A stretch of DNA of 64,000 bases, taken from assembly GCF_027942865.1 (NCBI RefSeq), contig NC_134509.1:26470697-26534696 (forward strand), written 5' to 3'. Position 1 is the stretch's first letter, and every line of letters begins with the position of its first letter. Position numbers and translations under genes: made by a program. The notes under the pieces were generated by a model. That model was given only the letters and a program-made list of their open reading frames with translations, searched no databases and had not been told where the DNA came from. Shown here one piece after another: positions 1 through 12,337 of this stretch. Source of the DNA: Odontesthes bonariensis. Its lineage: Eukaryota; Chordata; Actinopteri; Atheriniformes; Atherinopsidae.

Positions 1-3000
1 CTATTGTGCTCTATTTTCATGTCCACTTGTGCTTCAATACTAACAACACAGTGACAACAAGAATGGTCAAACCTTTGCTTTACATAAATGGAGGAAATAA
101 GTGAAGCAGGTTTAAAACATCTGCACTATCAGTTCAAATCAGAAGTGAGAGACTTGTGGTTTTCCCCTTTTTTCATGTTTACCCTCTCAGTCCTTGATTT
201 TTTTTTATATCTGCCTCTTTAAATAGCTTTTTTTAAATAATGTACTATAACTATAGTACTATAGAGTCCTATTTTTAAATTCTTGTCAGATACTCAGAGA
301 AAACATTCAGAAGCTAAAGTGATTCAAATTTCTAATTATGGATAGTAAAATGTTTGAATCTGGGAAAGGTAAATACCCTTGACTCAACTAGACTTTTCTT
401 GTTGGTCCATCTGTAATTAATGCACATTACAATAAGCCTTTTGTCATAACATATCATGATCATTATAGTATTTTTTCAGGCAGAGAATTTCAAGCACCCA
501 CATGTTTCTGTTCAGCTGTTGCAGTTTTCAGTAGCTCAAGAACAATGACAGTTTTTACTTACTGCTTCTAACTATTACTTTATAGTTATAAATGTGCAGT
601 CTTGTTCTGCTGCCCCGTGGCTGTTGTCAATCAGAAGCATCACCTTCGGCCCAGACTGGCTTCCTTGGAAACTCTTGGCCTATTTCTGTTTGTCTAGGGT
701 TTTTCCAGCCTGAGGTGGCTATTTTGGTCAGATAAATACAATGTTGTTTTGAGAGCAGGGGCTGAGTAGCGAGGTGCAGATGAGATCACCTCTCAAGGCT
801 CCTGAGCAGCAAAACAAGAGGCAGCAAGACAAGACAAGAGCTGCCGTGAACCAAGGTGGAAAATAAAGGCTTGAGAAATTATTGACATCCCCTCCTGGCT
901 TAAGGCTGGCCTGAGGCAAAGAATCAGGAGAGAACCTGTCCCACGGTCTCTTGGAAACAGAAAGACAATTGGAAAAAATACTGAAAGAAAATGGCTGAGA
1001 AATGTTTGCGATCATAGGACTCCTCTGTTTTGTGAGAACGAAGAGAAGGAAATGTGTTTGAAAGGTGTATATGTGAGGGCCTTCACCACAGAACAGACCA
1101 GACACGTCTGTATTTTGTTATATGATTAGTTCTGTTTGAATGCGGCTCTCAGGCCATGGGAAAATGAAGCTCATGACTTCTGAGGGTTTTTTCCTCTCGG
1201 AAAGGGGGGAACAAACTGTAGTCAACTTCATATTTGCATGGCAGGAATGTTTCTTGCTGCCTCACAGTCTCTTTGTTTGTCTATGTTTTGACAATGGTCA
1301 TGACTTGTGCCGCTGTTATCTTCTTATCAGAGACAATGGGTGAGTGTGTGGTGGGGTGTGTGCTGCCGTGGGCACTCATGATTGTGCGTGTGTGGAAAAG
1401 AGTTTATTGCTGTGCGGTTGTCTGCGGTTCCAGCCAGGTGTAGAGGTAGACAGATGGGTCTTTGGCTCTCCTGCTAGGTTAACGCCTGCATGGACTCAGA
1501 CATCAGCAGCTGAACACAAAATGCAGTATGTGGACTGTTGGAAAGTAACTATGTATATTTACTGATACTCTGGGTTCAGTTTCAAGTCAGTTATAGTTTT
1601 ATTGTAATTAAAGTACTGCAAGACATTATATTGCAACCCCTCATATGTATCTTGTGAACTCTTGAAGGAATACTCTTTTAGGTGTGAGCACTGTTACAGC
1701 AGGAGTTTATTTTTTTGTCAATTTTAACCTAGCCTAGTTATTAACAAGGTGTACCTTACCTCCCACTGTCAGCTCAGATAGGCTTCAGCTGTTACCCTCT
1801 AAAAGATGAGCGAATGTAGCTAATGGAATGCTACCCTGAGTGTAATATTTCTCTCTGGTTCCAGCAAAGCTAATTGCCTAATTGGTTGATGCCCTACTTC
1901 TATGCTACTTCTGTTGCAAACAAAAACTTGGAATTTCCATTTCTTGAAACATAAAAATCAAAGGAAATCACCATTTCTATCCCAACGTTTTGGCCATTTT
2001 GTTAATAACACGATCAGACATGTTTTATCGAGCTATGGCATGTTTTCTCTCCTCAGTTTTGGTAAAGAGTTGCATTCAGTTTTGTACTCCTGCCAAAAGC
2101 TACAGTGAAATTCAAACAATAGCTGAAACTTTGGACTGAAGACCCCCATAGTTGCCAAGAGATTAATGATTTATGTGCTTGCTGAACATTGAAGTTGCCA
2201 GTCGACCGCAACCTTAAAGTCAGATTTGATGCTTATCTTTGATCCATCTTACATTTCATGTCGCCATGTACAGATATCTCGTCCAGCTTTGACAAAAAAA
2301 AAGTCATTTTGAGAGTAATCTTAATGGTATCTGGGGGTTTTGTTGTGTTTTGGTTCAGATGTTCTTTGGCTGCTTCCGTTGATGTTGTGTTGTGTTGTTA
2401 TCTCCTATTTAGGATCTCCCGATTTAGGTTAGATTTGGTTTATTTTGATCATCACTTTTGTAAATCTCCTGTTCGGGGTTTAGTTAATATTCATTCTGTA
2501 TTGTGGGTTACTTCACTTCTTGTAGTATTCTGTTGAGCTTGTCTTTCCATATACTTGTAGTTTTTAATTGAACTCCTGAATTGTCACACATGTTATTCAT
2601 TTGTTCAACTATTTTTCCCCTGTATATTCTGCTTGATTTTCTTTGTTCATTACCAGATCTTTGTGTTCCTTCACTTGTTGTTCCAGCTCTGTTTTTTCCT
2701 GCCAATGTTTTTTCTGTATTTTATTGTGTTTAGATTTATGTTCTGTAGCTTGTTTTCCTGGAATTCCTGTTGTAGTACTTTGTGTTTTCTTTAGTTCATC
2801 AGAATATCAAAAGTGTTTTGTTCCTGATCCATCTACCTCCTGGAGTCCTGTCTGCATTTCTTCACTTCACACCTTGTAAAAAAATCAATCCAATATGTTC
2901 TCGACTCGGCCTGCAGTAGGGGGTGTATACAAATTGTGCATCCAATGATTCATTTTTTTTCTTATTTGAATTTTACCAGAGATGATACAGAATGAGTAAG

Positions 3001-4500
3001 GGTTTTTGGGAGCCAGTCGGCCACCCTAACCTGTTTTTACAGGAAATCTGCAAGAACACAGACTTTAAAGAGTAAATTCAGCTCCAAACTAACATATTAC
3101 AACACAATGGTCACATCAAAACATACTGATGGATCAAGGTAGTGGTAAACTAGCAACCTGTGATGTGACTTGCTTTTTTCACCACTTAAGTTGTTTCTAT
3201 CATACTTTTTTTCATTTATTTTGATATTTGTTTCTAAACATGACAAAAGCAAAGTATTTACATCTGCCACTTTTTTCATTATACGGTATAATAAGGTCCA
3301 ACTTGGCATCACCTCAATGTGGATAGGATCAGATGTTTGTCAATGCAATGGGCATGAAGCTGCAGCAACGCAGAGATGAGACAAACAGCTTTCCTGTGTG
3401 TGTTTGATGGATTACATTTATTTAGCAGACAATTAAATCTAAAATGACATACAAGTGAGGAGTATAGAGGAGCACAGAGTGGTTATGAAAAAGGCTGAAT
3501 ATCCTTTGGGAGAGATCATGATGACTGGGCGTGAGTCAAATCTGATCAGCTTGGGGGGAAAAATTATCTTAAAATCAAGACTTGTGATTGATAAATATGT
3601 TTATGTATTCATTAGTCATTCACAAGATACATGATCCATGTGCACAAATGAGATATCCGTGATTTATGCCAAAATTTGTGGGCCAGACGTTCAAATTACT
3701 TCACGGAGCAAGGGAATGTGTTGGTGTGTGCTGCTGCAATGTTGTTTATGCCCACAAGTGATGATCCTGTCTGACCAATCAGCAGTCTGGAGTGTTTCCA
3801 TGTCAGTGTAAAGTATCAGCTTAGCTCACTTGGAACTTTAGCCAAGGTAGTGCCCGAAAAAAGTAACACCTGTTCAGGGTTCTAGATACAGAGGAAAACT
3901 GGAAGAAAAAAAAATGAGTAAGCTCTGCTGTATCATACCAAGTACAGAAACACCTATTGTGTCTGCAGTAACTCGGCAACAGAGTCTGAGGAGTCATATG
4001 TGGTGTTCAAGGTGAGTGCCAAACACAGTTTACTGTCAGTTTTACACTGATTATAGACATTTCAGGCAACCCCACTTCATGAAAACTATGACAACCCATG
4101 TTAAAAAAAGAGAAACATTTGGAGCTCCGGCCTTCATTATCCATGAGCTAACGTGAATCCTGGAGGAATACCTCTTCACAATAATTATGTGCAGGCACCA
4201 CAATAACAGCACTGTGGTAACCACAACGTCAACACACTGTTTGCTTGTATCTTAAATAAAGTTTAGGACTCTGAAATGCTGCAGAGGTCACATTAAAGGT
4301 AATTATTATCTATTAACGAAGGCATACAAACAAACACAACTTATATATAGATATATATATAGAGAGAGCTACAACCCCTCACATTAAGAGATAAGTTAAC
4401 CGACTGATTAGCAGCTGTTTCAGAGAGCACTGATATCCCAGAATTTGGTACAATCTCTTATAGAAGATATTTTACTGAAGTGTATTCAAAATTAATCAGA
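1..4500. other. Intergenic stretch without a recognised gene
   Basis: I found no exon with convincing splice sites and a known protein match on either strand. Short open frames here look random and AT-rich. Positions about 2250-2880 are markedly T-rich on the plus strand, with many gtt/ttc runs of the kind seen in decayed retroelement terminal repeats, but I saw no matching second copy and do not call an element. A short AT/GA simple repeat lies near 4345-4368. Confidence 0.5.
3410..3470 (+). repeat. Short degenerate teleost interspersed repeat
   Basis: The text acatttatttagcagacaa followed by a spaced tgacatacaagtgagg resembles a very common fish repeat motif, recalled as catttagcagacgcttttatccaaagcgacttacaatgagg. 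The copy is short and diverged. Family assignment is from memory and uncertain. Confidence 0.35.
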
Positions 4501-4586
4501 ATTTTTTACCGTTGTGTTATAAATGAACATGCCTTTTGTCTTTTTAATGCTTTAACTGAGACAAGAGAACTCAAGCTGATATGTAA

Positions 4587-5150
4587 CTCTATCCTGCAGC
4601 TGCATTTGCATGTATATACACAGCTGTGTCATCTGCATATATATGCAGCTCTTTGTCTTGACACTGCAAAGGAAAAATATTGATGTGCATGTATAAATTG
4701 AAAAGCAATGAACACTGATCCTTGTGGAACACCTATGGAATACTTCCTGTTACTGAACATAGCGTCACCAACTTTAACACATTGTATCCTATTAATCAAG
4801 GAGGAAATCATACATGCCAAGGCTCTGGATTAAAAATTGAATCTTGATAGCTATCATTTTTAAACAATGAGCAAGATTTAAAATATAGCTAAAAACACCC
4901 TTCCTTTATCCAGTTTTAATTAAATTATTTCTACTAAATGTGAAGTTTAAGTATCAGTGGAATGGTTGGCTCTAAAGCCGAACCAAAAAGACCTGAAGTG
5001 ATATTTAGAAAGATAAGTAGTTGTTCACAGACAACATTCCTAAACATCTTTCAAAAAATTGGTAAGACAGTAATGGGTCTGTAGTGATTAACCTCTAAGC
5101 AATCTCCAGTTTTAAAGGAATGACAATAGCACATATACAGTATGTGTATC
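4587..5150 (-). mobile_element. Decayed antisense LINE reverse-transcriptase fragment
   Basis: Read on the minus strand, this stretch keeps reverse-transcriptase landmarks in the expected order but in broken frames. Near 5050-5110 is VNHYRPITVLPIF, the NYRPIS motif. Near 4705-4745 is YSIGVPQGSV. At 4601-4639 is IYADDTAVYIHAN, containing the catalytic YADD. Stops and frameshifts separate them, so nothing functional is made. The style is that of the CR1/Rex1/L2 superfamilies of non-LTR retrotransposons. Exact borders are unclear, and flanking sequence to about 5350 may belong to it. Confidence 0.75.
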
Positions 5151-5399
5151 AGGGGCATTTGTACGCTTAAGAGATAACTAGATGAGAAGTTTGAAGTGAA
5201 TAAAACAGGCTATAGAGTTTTGCCAAAGGTTGGTGCAATAAATACACTGCTAGTGGTTGTAATTCAGTAGGAGTAGTTGTCCTAACTGGAAACTAGAGCT
5301 CTTATCATAAGGAGAAACAAAACAACAACTGCAATGGATGATCACAAGAGAAAAATGGAGAGAGCTCTTCTTCAGGAACAACTTTAATCTCTGGGATAT

Positions 5400-5560
5400 T
5401 GCATTGAATTGAATAATACTTTAACAATGAATCCCTTTTCTAAACCTGATGAATACAGTTCAGGGTCACAGGGGGGACTGGAGCTCATCCCAACTGCCAC
5501 TGGGCAAAAACTTTATTGATCCCAGAAAGGGGAATTATTGAAAACATATCTGGGAAGATG
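5400..5560 (+). repeat. Fragments of common fish interspersed repeats
   Basis: The segment near 5458-5510 (cagggtcacaggggggactggagc and following) resembles a dispersed teleost repeat whose consensus contains a G-run then ctggagc and tatcccagct. Just after it, tttattgatcccagaaaggg at 5513-5532 resembles the 3' end often seen in fish LINEs. Both are short and diverged, so family names are not asserted. Confidence 0.4.
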
Positions 5561-5599
5561 CCAGTCATTTACTGAGTTTGTTTGTCAGCTCAAACCAGA

Positions 5600-8500
5600 A
5601 ACAGCTGGTGAGTCACATAATTAAATTTTTTTCCGAGTGAGACAAAAGTTGTTTCAATTCCATCCAATACATATCAAGACTTCCCCGTTTGTGCATCATA
5701 GGAAGTTTTCTTTTTGTACTGTTTTCGTTCACCTCTCATTTTACACATCCTCTAAATCCAAATCAAAGACAGCAAAGGAAACACAGATACTGTGAAAACC
5801 ATCTTTACTCTTGAAGCTCTTTATGTAGCCAATTATTTTGTTGAGGCGTGAAACATTGGACTTGGGAAGTTCAAAGGTGCAGTTGATGTGCAATGAGTCA
5901 CCTGACCAACCAGCAGGGCAGACCTTTTGGGGCCTTTAAGAATGAGGACAGGAAAAACAAAGCTGGTGCAGCAGTGTACAGTCTGGGGAAATATAATGAA
6001 TGTTTTTTTAATTCATTTAAGCATTGAAACCCCTTTAAGAGTCCCTGCAGAAAATAATAATGAACCTATAAGGAGCACAGTATAGACTGTTAGTAAATAA
6101 TGTCTTTTGATGAGCATTTTTTGTTTGTAGAAAGGAGGCAAAGCAAACCTGGAAGAAGCCACATTTTTTTACAACTTTGAACAAACAACATATGGAGGTA
6201 GAAAAAGGCTTCATTTCAATTATGACTTTCACCTTCCGAGGTACGCTGAATAGAGCTGCACTCTACATTGCTGTGGGCAGTATCAGACGTCTTATTAGTG
6301 TAATTTCCCAAAATATCCAACTGCTATTTGATTTTAATTTAAATACATGGCGTTTTTATTGCATTTTGCATTAAGTAGCCTTGTTGTAAATATGTTGTTA
6401 GAACACACACGGCTGACACAAGTACACAGTGGGTTTGTTTGTAAGGTCTGTGTGTGTGTGCGTGTCCTCATGCTTATGGAGCTCAAAGAGTGTGTGGGTG
6501 GAAGGAGTTATACCGTAAAATGAGGTCATCATTGCTGTTGATTTATGTGACACATACTATTACTTACAGTCTTGTGACTTCACCAACGTCTCCGCTGACA
6601 GCATGAATAATACATGTCCCACCGAAAGATGACATCCCCCATATTTTGTAGAGTTTACTTCATTATTACTGACCCATGTCAGCAATGAATGTGCCGTGTT
6701 TGTGTGTTGGATTGCCCCACTTTTATTTCTATGGCGGGCCATTGTGCTGATTAGCTGCCATCTTCCATCCTGTTCAGCAAGTTTGGTCTTTGCCGGTTAT
6801 TTATGACATTGCACAACAGGAAGTGGGAAGGAGTGCGTGCGTTTGTGAATGTGCTTTATGCTGCCACACCCTGTTTGAAAAAGTGATTGACATGTGGTAA
6901 ACTTACTTGTGATACATTGTGTAACCGTTCTCTTAACACAGGTGTCAAATTGACTCATTTCTTTTACGTTTCATTCATGAGTTCAGACAAGTGTTGATGC
7001 ATGCGCTCAAAACACCTTTTTCCTCTATCAGAGACATGCAGTGATTTGCCTGTAGTGATGGTAAACGTTAATCAACACCAGAGGTTAACAGTCTAGGATG
7101 GGCGGCAGATCACGCTTTGGATGTGCTTTTGACGGCCAAGAGCAGATATTTTGATTTTGCCTCAGAAGAAGCCAAGAGTCGAGCCGCAGGATCAGAACTT
7201 ACAAAGTGAGGTCACCATGGTCAGAGCTGAACAGTGAAGAGTGGAGGGGAAGCGTGAAGGAGAGATGAAAATATGAAGGAAAGGAGGAGGAGATGGTGGG
7301 ATGAGGATGGGTAGGGGCGATGGTTTAGGGGATGGAGGACAGCCGCTACTGTCAGCATCCATCAGAAAGCCCAGTGGTGACATGGAAGCAGGCAAGAAAT
7401 GAGGAATAAGGGAAAGAGGAGGAGGGGAAGATGTCAGGGTGGGGAGTCGGCCGAGACTAGTCACCCCTCAGCCCTGGAGTCCACTGGTTTGCTGTCCCAC
7501 GCCTCTCCCCTCCCCATCTGTTCACCATGCAGATGTGTAGCCCTGCAGCTGCTGGATCTATCTACATGTTCTTCTTTAAAAGGCCTTGGCAGTTGTTTTG
7601 TATGTTTGCCGGAAACAATTCTTGGCATTCTGAGCAACATACCATATACAGATGGGAGAGAAATTAACGGAAAAAAACAGAAAATGATGAGTGAAAAAAC
7701 AGGACCTTCTTTTTCTGGCTATGTCACTTTCTTACTGGGAGTTAGATGAAATAATTAATGCCAAATTCAAATCTACATTGTAAATGAGAAGCGAGAAGCA
7801 GCAACTGGTTCTCTCAGCGGCTCATCTGGTAATTCGAGGTAAAAACAAACCACTTTATAGCACATTGAACACTTGCTGAGTAACTATTTCCGAGCAAGCG
7901 CAAATACTTTTCCGCTCACTACTGGTTGTTTGGCAACTTGCTATGAAAACAGAAAAACAATAGATTATTGTTCTTACATGCTGGAGAGAGCTACGCAAGC
8001 AACAAACCTGTTTCCAATCTCTACTTAAGTAAAAGGTTGTCACACTTTATTTTAAGCTTAATAACCGGAAAGTTTGGACTGTGATGATCCATTCACAGTC
8101 TGTAAAGGCCTCAATTTAAACATAAATTGTGTAGAAAGTCACATTGGACTATTAGAAGTATTTTTCCTTGGAATCCAGCATACTTCTTAGTAAAGTAAAA
8201 TGAGGAAAGCTTTCCTGAGAGGATCATCGCAACAACAAATAATTTGTGAGGAGGTGTTTAGAAATATTTTACATATTTTTCAATATTTCATTTTACACCA
8301 TCAGTTACGAACAAAGGGTAAAGCCACTTTGCACAAAGCGGGTGTCTTTCAGCTACAACAAAATGGTGATCACCTGCTAGCTTGCCACTCAAGTGAGGTA
8401 GCAGAGGCAGCACAATGGAACAAGGCAACTTTAGAGGTTTAAAGTTATCTGATGGCATTTGAAATATTATCATATTATAATAGTATTTTAAATAAATAGA

Positions 8501-8800
8501 TCCAACAAACCATTTCCCTTATGAAAATGTAACAACAGATAAGATAGCATCATTTAAATGCAAAGATATGCAGCCTTTTAGTATTGTAATAGAAAAGAGT
8601 TTCAGAAGGTCATGATATAACTGAAACCAGAATTTAAAATCCCAAATCCAAAGAGGTTTCAATGCAGTGTTAAATATGAATTAAAAGGAGTAATTACCTA
8701 CAAATCTTATGATCTAATATCATATTTAAAAAAAACGTAGAAAATATATCAAATGTTGAAAGTGAGACATTGATATATATGTATAGAAATTATATTAGCT
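5600..8800. other. Intergenic stretch without a recognised gene
   Basis: Nothing convincing was found on either strand. A purine-rich patch at about 7200-7450 gives open frames only because of low complexity. A short splice-flanked open segment near 7172-7211 (acceptor-like tttgcctcag, donor-like gtgagg) was noticed, but its translation matches no family I recognise. Confidence 0.5.
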
Positions 8801-8818
8801 CATATTCAATTTGATGGC

Positions 8819-9180
8819 ACCAACACAAAAAAAGTTGGGACAGAGCCATGTTTACCTCTGTGTAGAATCTCATCTTCTTTTAACAACAGTCTGTAAACAT
8901 CTGGAAGCTGAGGAGACCAGCTGTTACACCTTGTGTTGAATGCTGTCCCATTCTTGTCTGATATAGCTGCTCAACAGTCCAGGGCCTTTCTTTGTTGTGT
9001 TTTGTGTTTTCATGATGCACCAAATGTTTTCAGTTGCTGTGAGTTCTGAACTGGTCTGCCATGCTGTTATAACAGATGCAGTATATGGTTTAGCATTGTC
9101 TTGCTGATATATGCAATACCTGTACATCACAGATTATTTGGACACCTGTCCTTCCCGTTGATGTGTTCAAGGACAGTCCA
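8819..9180 (-). mobile_element. DNA transposon remnant with a ttgggaca-type end
   Basis: It begins with accaacacaaaaaaagttgg and then gacag, a terminus very common in teleost cut-and-paste elements. On the minus strand a short open frame (8924-9130) contains QQDNAKPYTASV, resembling the QDNDPKH-type segment around a catalytic aspartate in DDE transposases. A later stretch in it reads ELTATENIWCIMK, resembling the SPDLNPIEnlW-type catalytic block. Only one terminus was seen, so the copy is truncated. I do not assign a superfamily. Confidence 0.55.
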
Positions 9181-9592
9181 ATATCCAAAAATTCATAAAT
9201 CACTTGACGAATAGAAGCTTTTTGGGTCATATTAGTCAGCTAGCTTAGTTTCTCTTAGAGATACTGTAAATATCTCCCCTTTAAACATAATTCTGCACAC
9301 AAATATCTTTGACCTGGGGTTAAATTCTGCCTCATATAACACTCTGTTCATTGGTTGTTCTTTATTTCTAGATATAGTAGCTCCAATCCCTAAAGTAAAA
9401 GCTTGAAAATTGTTTTTGGCTGGATGGCTGGATCATTACATTCAATTCAACCATTTTGAATTGAACAGATATAAAAAGTTAGACTTTTGTGGTGGTGGAT
9501 GAATCCTAAATGAATATCCAATACAATGATCAAATGAAAATCCAAACATTATAAGCTTAAATTTAGAAACGAGCATTGTTATTTCGTGTCAG

Positions 9593-10009
9593 GTGCATTC
9601 TTCATGCACAAAAAAAGTCTATTCCTCACCCCAAGATAAGGAGTCTTCACCAGCCCCAACAGCCCAACAAGTGGAGTCTTCACCAGCCCCGGCAATCCAA
9701 CAGGCGGAGTCTCTCCCAGCCCCAGTGGGAAACCCCCAGCCTTCGCCCCCCCGGACCCCACCCAGCCCCCAGCACTCTCCACTCAGCCTGGACTCCTCAC
9801 TTCTGGATTTCCCGGACAGGATGAAGAGCTTTCTCAATATTGGAATACAATTGACACCACGCCAAAATCCCATATTCTTCCCCCCTAACATCCCACCTCA
9901 TCCAGCCCCTCCCATTGCACCACGTCCATCACGTTGGAAACAACCCTCAAACAGAAGTGACCAAGCCCCCCCACCTCCTCTGAATCATCATATCTGTGAG
10001 TCTGACTGA
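9593..10009 (+). pseudogene. Proline/serine-rich N-terminal frame of the L2-type LINE
   Basis: This frame encodes about 138 residues rich in Pro, Ser and Gln, with imperfect repeats of the type ESSPAPTAQQ / ESSPAPAIQQ / ESLPAPV. It ends in a single TGA at 10007-10009. The downstream endonuclease/RT frame continues in the same register two codons later. It is therefore either a short ORF1 equivalent or the N-terminus of one long polyprotein broken by one nonsense change. No zinc knuckle or coiled coil is evident. Confidence 0.6.
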
Positions 10010-10012
10010 TAT

Positions 10013-12337
10013 GTGCCGGGTCCAGGCTGTAATACTGATATCAAGAATGCTCTTCCCCAGATAAAGTCAGGGCCCTATGGAGTTCAGACAGCCTTTTCAA
10101 TCCCTGTGATGACAGGTAACAGAAAAGTGGTCAAACTGGTGAGAAATAAAAAAGGTTCAGTTAAATCTACCAATCTATTGAATATAGTGTGTCAACCCCG
10201 AAACACACCAGTATCACCTGTTGTCTCCACGAGATTAGCCCTACTCAATATCAGATCACTAGCCAACAAATCCCTCTTAGTAAATGACATGATCATGACC
10301 TATAATCTAGACTTTTTATTTCTTAGTGAAACATGGCTGACTGAATGTAGCTGTGATACCATTCTCAATGAGGCCGCACCAACAAATTTCAGTTTTATCA
10401 ATAAGTGTCGAAGTGGTAAGAAGGGCGGGGGAGTTGCCGCCATTTTTGAATCAGTCTTTCAGTGCAAAGAAATTTTACTTGGTGATTTTAGCTCGTTTGA
10501 ATATCTCTGTTTTTTAGTAAAGGGGGATCCAAAAGTTATCTTCCTAATCATTTATAGACCACCAAGATACCCAGGAACTTTCTTTGATGAGTTTGCTGAA
10601 CTGCTGTCAGTTATCTGCACTGACTATAACTTTTTTATCATAACAGGGGATTTTAACATTCACATGGACAATAACATGGACACTAATGCCAAAGAACTCT
10701 GCTCTCTACTTGACACTTTTGGCCTCCTTCAACATGTGAATGGACCCACACATACTCGAGGCCACACACTGGATCTGGTTATCTCTAAAGGTGTTGACAT
10801 TTCTTCTGTTGATATCAAGGACTTGGCGCTCTCTGATCATTTCTGTGTGTTCTCTGACTTACAGTTAACTCCAAACATTCAGTTAACCCGTGTGTCTGTT
10901 AGAAAAAGGTACATAAATGAGAATACCAGTGCTAAGTTTATGGAAGTTATAGCTATGTCATCAACTGTGAGTGCAGAGACAGTTGATGAACTCTTAGATA
11001 ACTTTAACTTGAAAATCTCAAATGTCATGGATACTGTTGCACCTGTTAAAAATAAGATGATCTTGAGCAGAAAGCGAACACCATGGAGGAACACTATGAT
11101 GATAAAGGCCTTGAAAACAGAATGCAGGAAAGCAGAGCGTAAATGGAGAAAAACTAAACTTCAAATTCACCATGACCTCTACAAACAAAGTCTTTGTAAT
11201 TTTAACCACGGGTTACTCCGCGCTAGACAGCAATACTTATCTGAAATGATTAATAAGAACATCAACAACACTCGTGCTCTGTTTGCTATGGTTAATAAGC
11301 TGACAACCCCCCCAAAACAGATAGTTTCAGAACTCTGTTCCACAGAAAAATGCAATGAATTTGCTTGTTTTTTCAATGAAAAAATCAAATCTATAAGGCT
11401 AAATATCAACATAAATCAGCAAAATAATAAAATGACGCAAACCTTAAAACCACCTAGGAATCAATCAACTATGATGTCAGAATTCAATACAGTTGACCAA
11501 AAAACCATAGAAGAAACAGTCCAGCATCTTAAACCATCGACATCCTGTCTTGACACAATGCCATCTGACTTCTTTAAAACTATTGTAAGCTCTGTCCAAA
11601 CAGATTTGCAGCAAATAATAAACTGCTCACTTCAATCAGGCACGTTTCCTAAACCCTTAAAAGTACCTGGCATCAAGCCACTCCTAAAAAAGACAACATT
11701 GGATGCTTCCATTTTAACCAACTACAGACCCATCTCAAATCTTCCTTTTATAGCCAAGATTGTTGAGAAAGTGGTTTTTAATCAACTCAGTAACTTCTTG
11801 AACTCCAGTGGACTCCTTGACAAATTTCAGTCAGGCTTCCGACCTCACCACAGTACAGAAACGGCTCTTATTAAAGTGTTAAATGACATAAGGTTGAACA
11901 CTGACTCAGGCAAGGTGTCAGTTCTGGTATTGTTGGATCTCAGTGCTGCATTTGACACTGTGGATCACAGTATACTGCTGAACAGGTTGGAAACCTGGGC
12001 AGGACTCAACGGGACAGTCCTAGAATGGTTCAGGTCCTACTTGGAGGAGCGGAGTTATTTTGTGACTATTGGAAGTAATCAATCTGATCGAGTGGCTATG
12101 ACATGTGGAGTTCCTCAGGGGTCAGTTCTTGGACCCCTTCTGTTCACTCTATACATGCTGCCTCTGGGTCAAATTCTGAAGAACTCTAAAGTCAACTACC
12201 ACAGCTATGCAGATGACACACAGATATATCTCGCACTGTCTCCAGATGACTGCAGTCCTATAGAGTCATTGTACGACTGCTTAGAGCAAGTCAAAAAGTG
12301 GATGAACCTAAATTTCCTTCAGTTAAAGGCGGGGTAG
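10013..12337 (+). pseudogene. L2-type LINE ORF2: endonuclease and RT, 3'-truncated by insertion
   Basis: The frame is open from 10013 (a GTG codon, so the true start is probably upstream). Endonuclease landmarks are NIRSLANK near residue 76, LSETWLTE near 105, YRPPRYPG near 183, GDFNIHMD near 215 and SDHFCVF near 270. RT landmarks are NYRPISNLPFIAKIVEKVV, HHSTETALIKVLNDI, LLDLSAAFDTVDHSILL and GVPQGSVLGPLL. The catalytic YADD lies at 12206-12217. All catalytic motifs look intact. The last four residues come from the nested MITE, which starts at 12327; the LINE frame resumes after 12828. Confidence 0.88.

Noticed and set aside
7172-7211. Short splice-flanked segment as a possible missing hook2 exon
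   Set aside because: The acceptor and donor look acceptable, but the 40-bp translation cannot be matched to a Hook segment and such pairs occur by chance.
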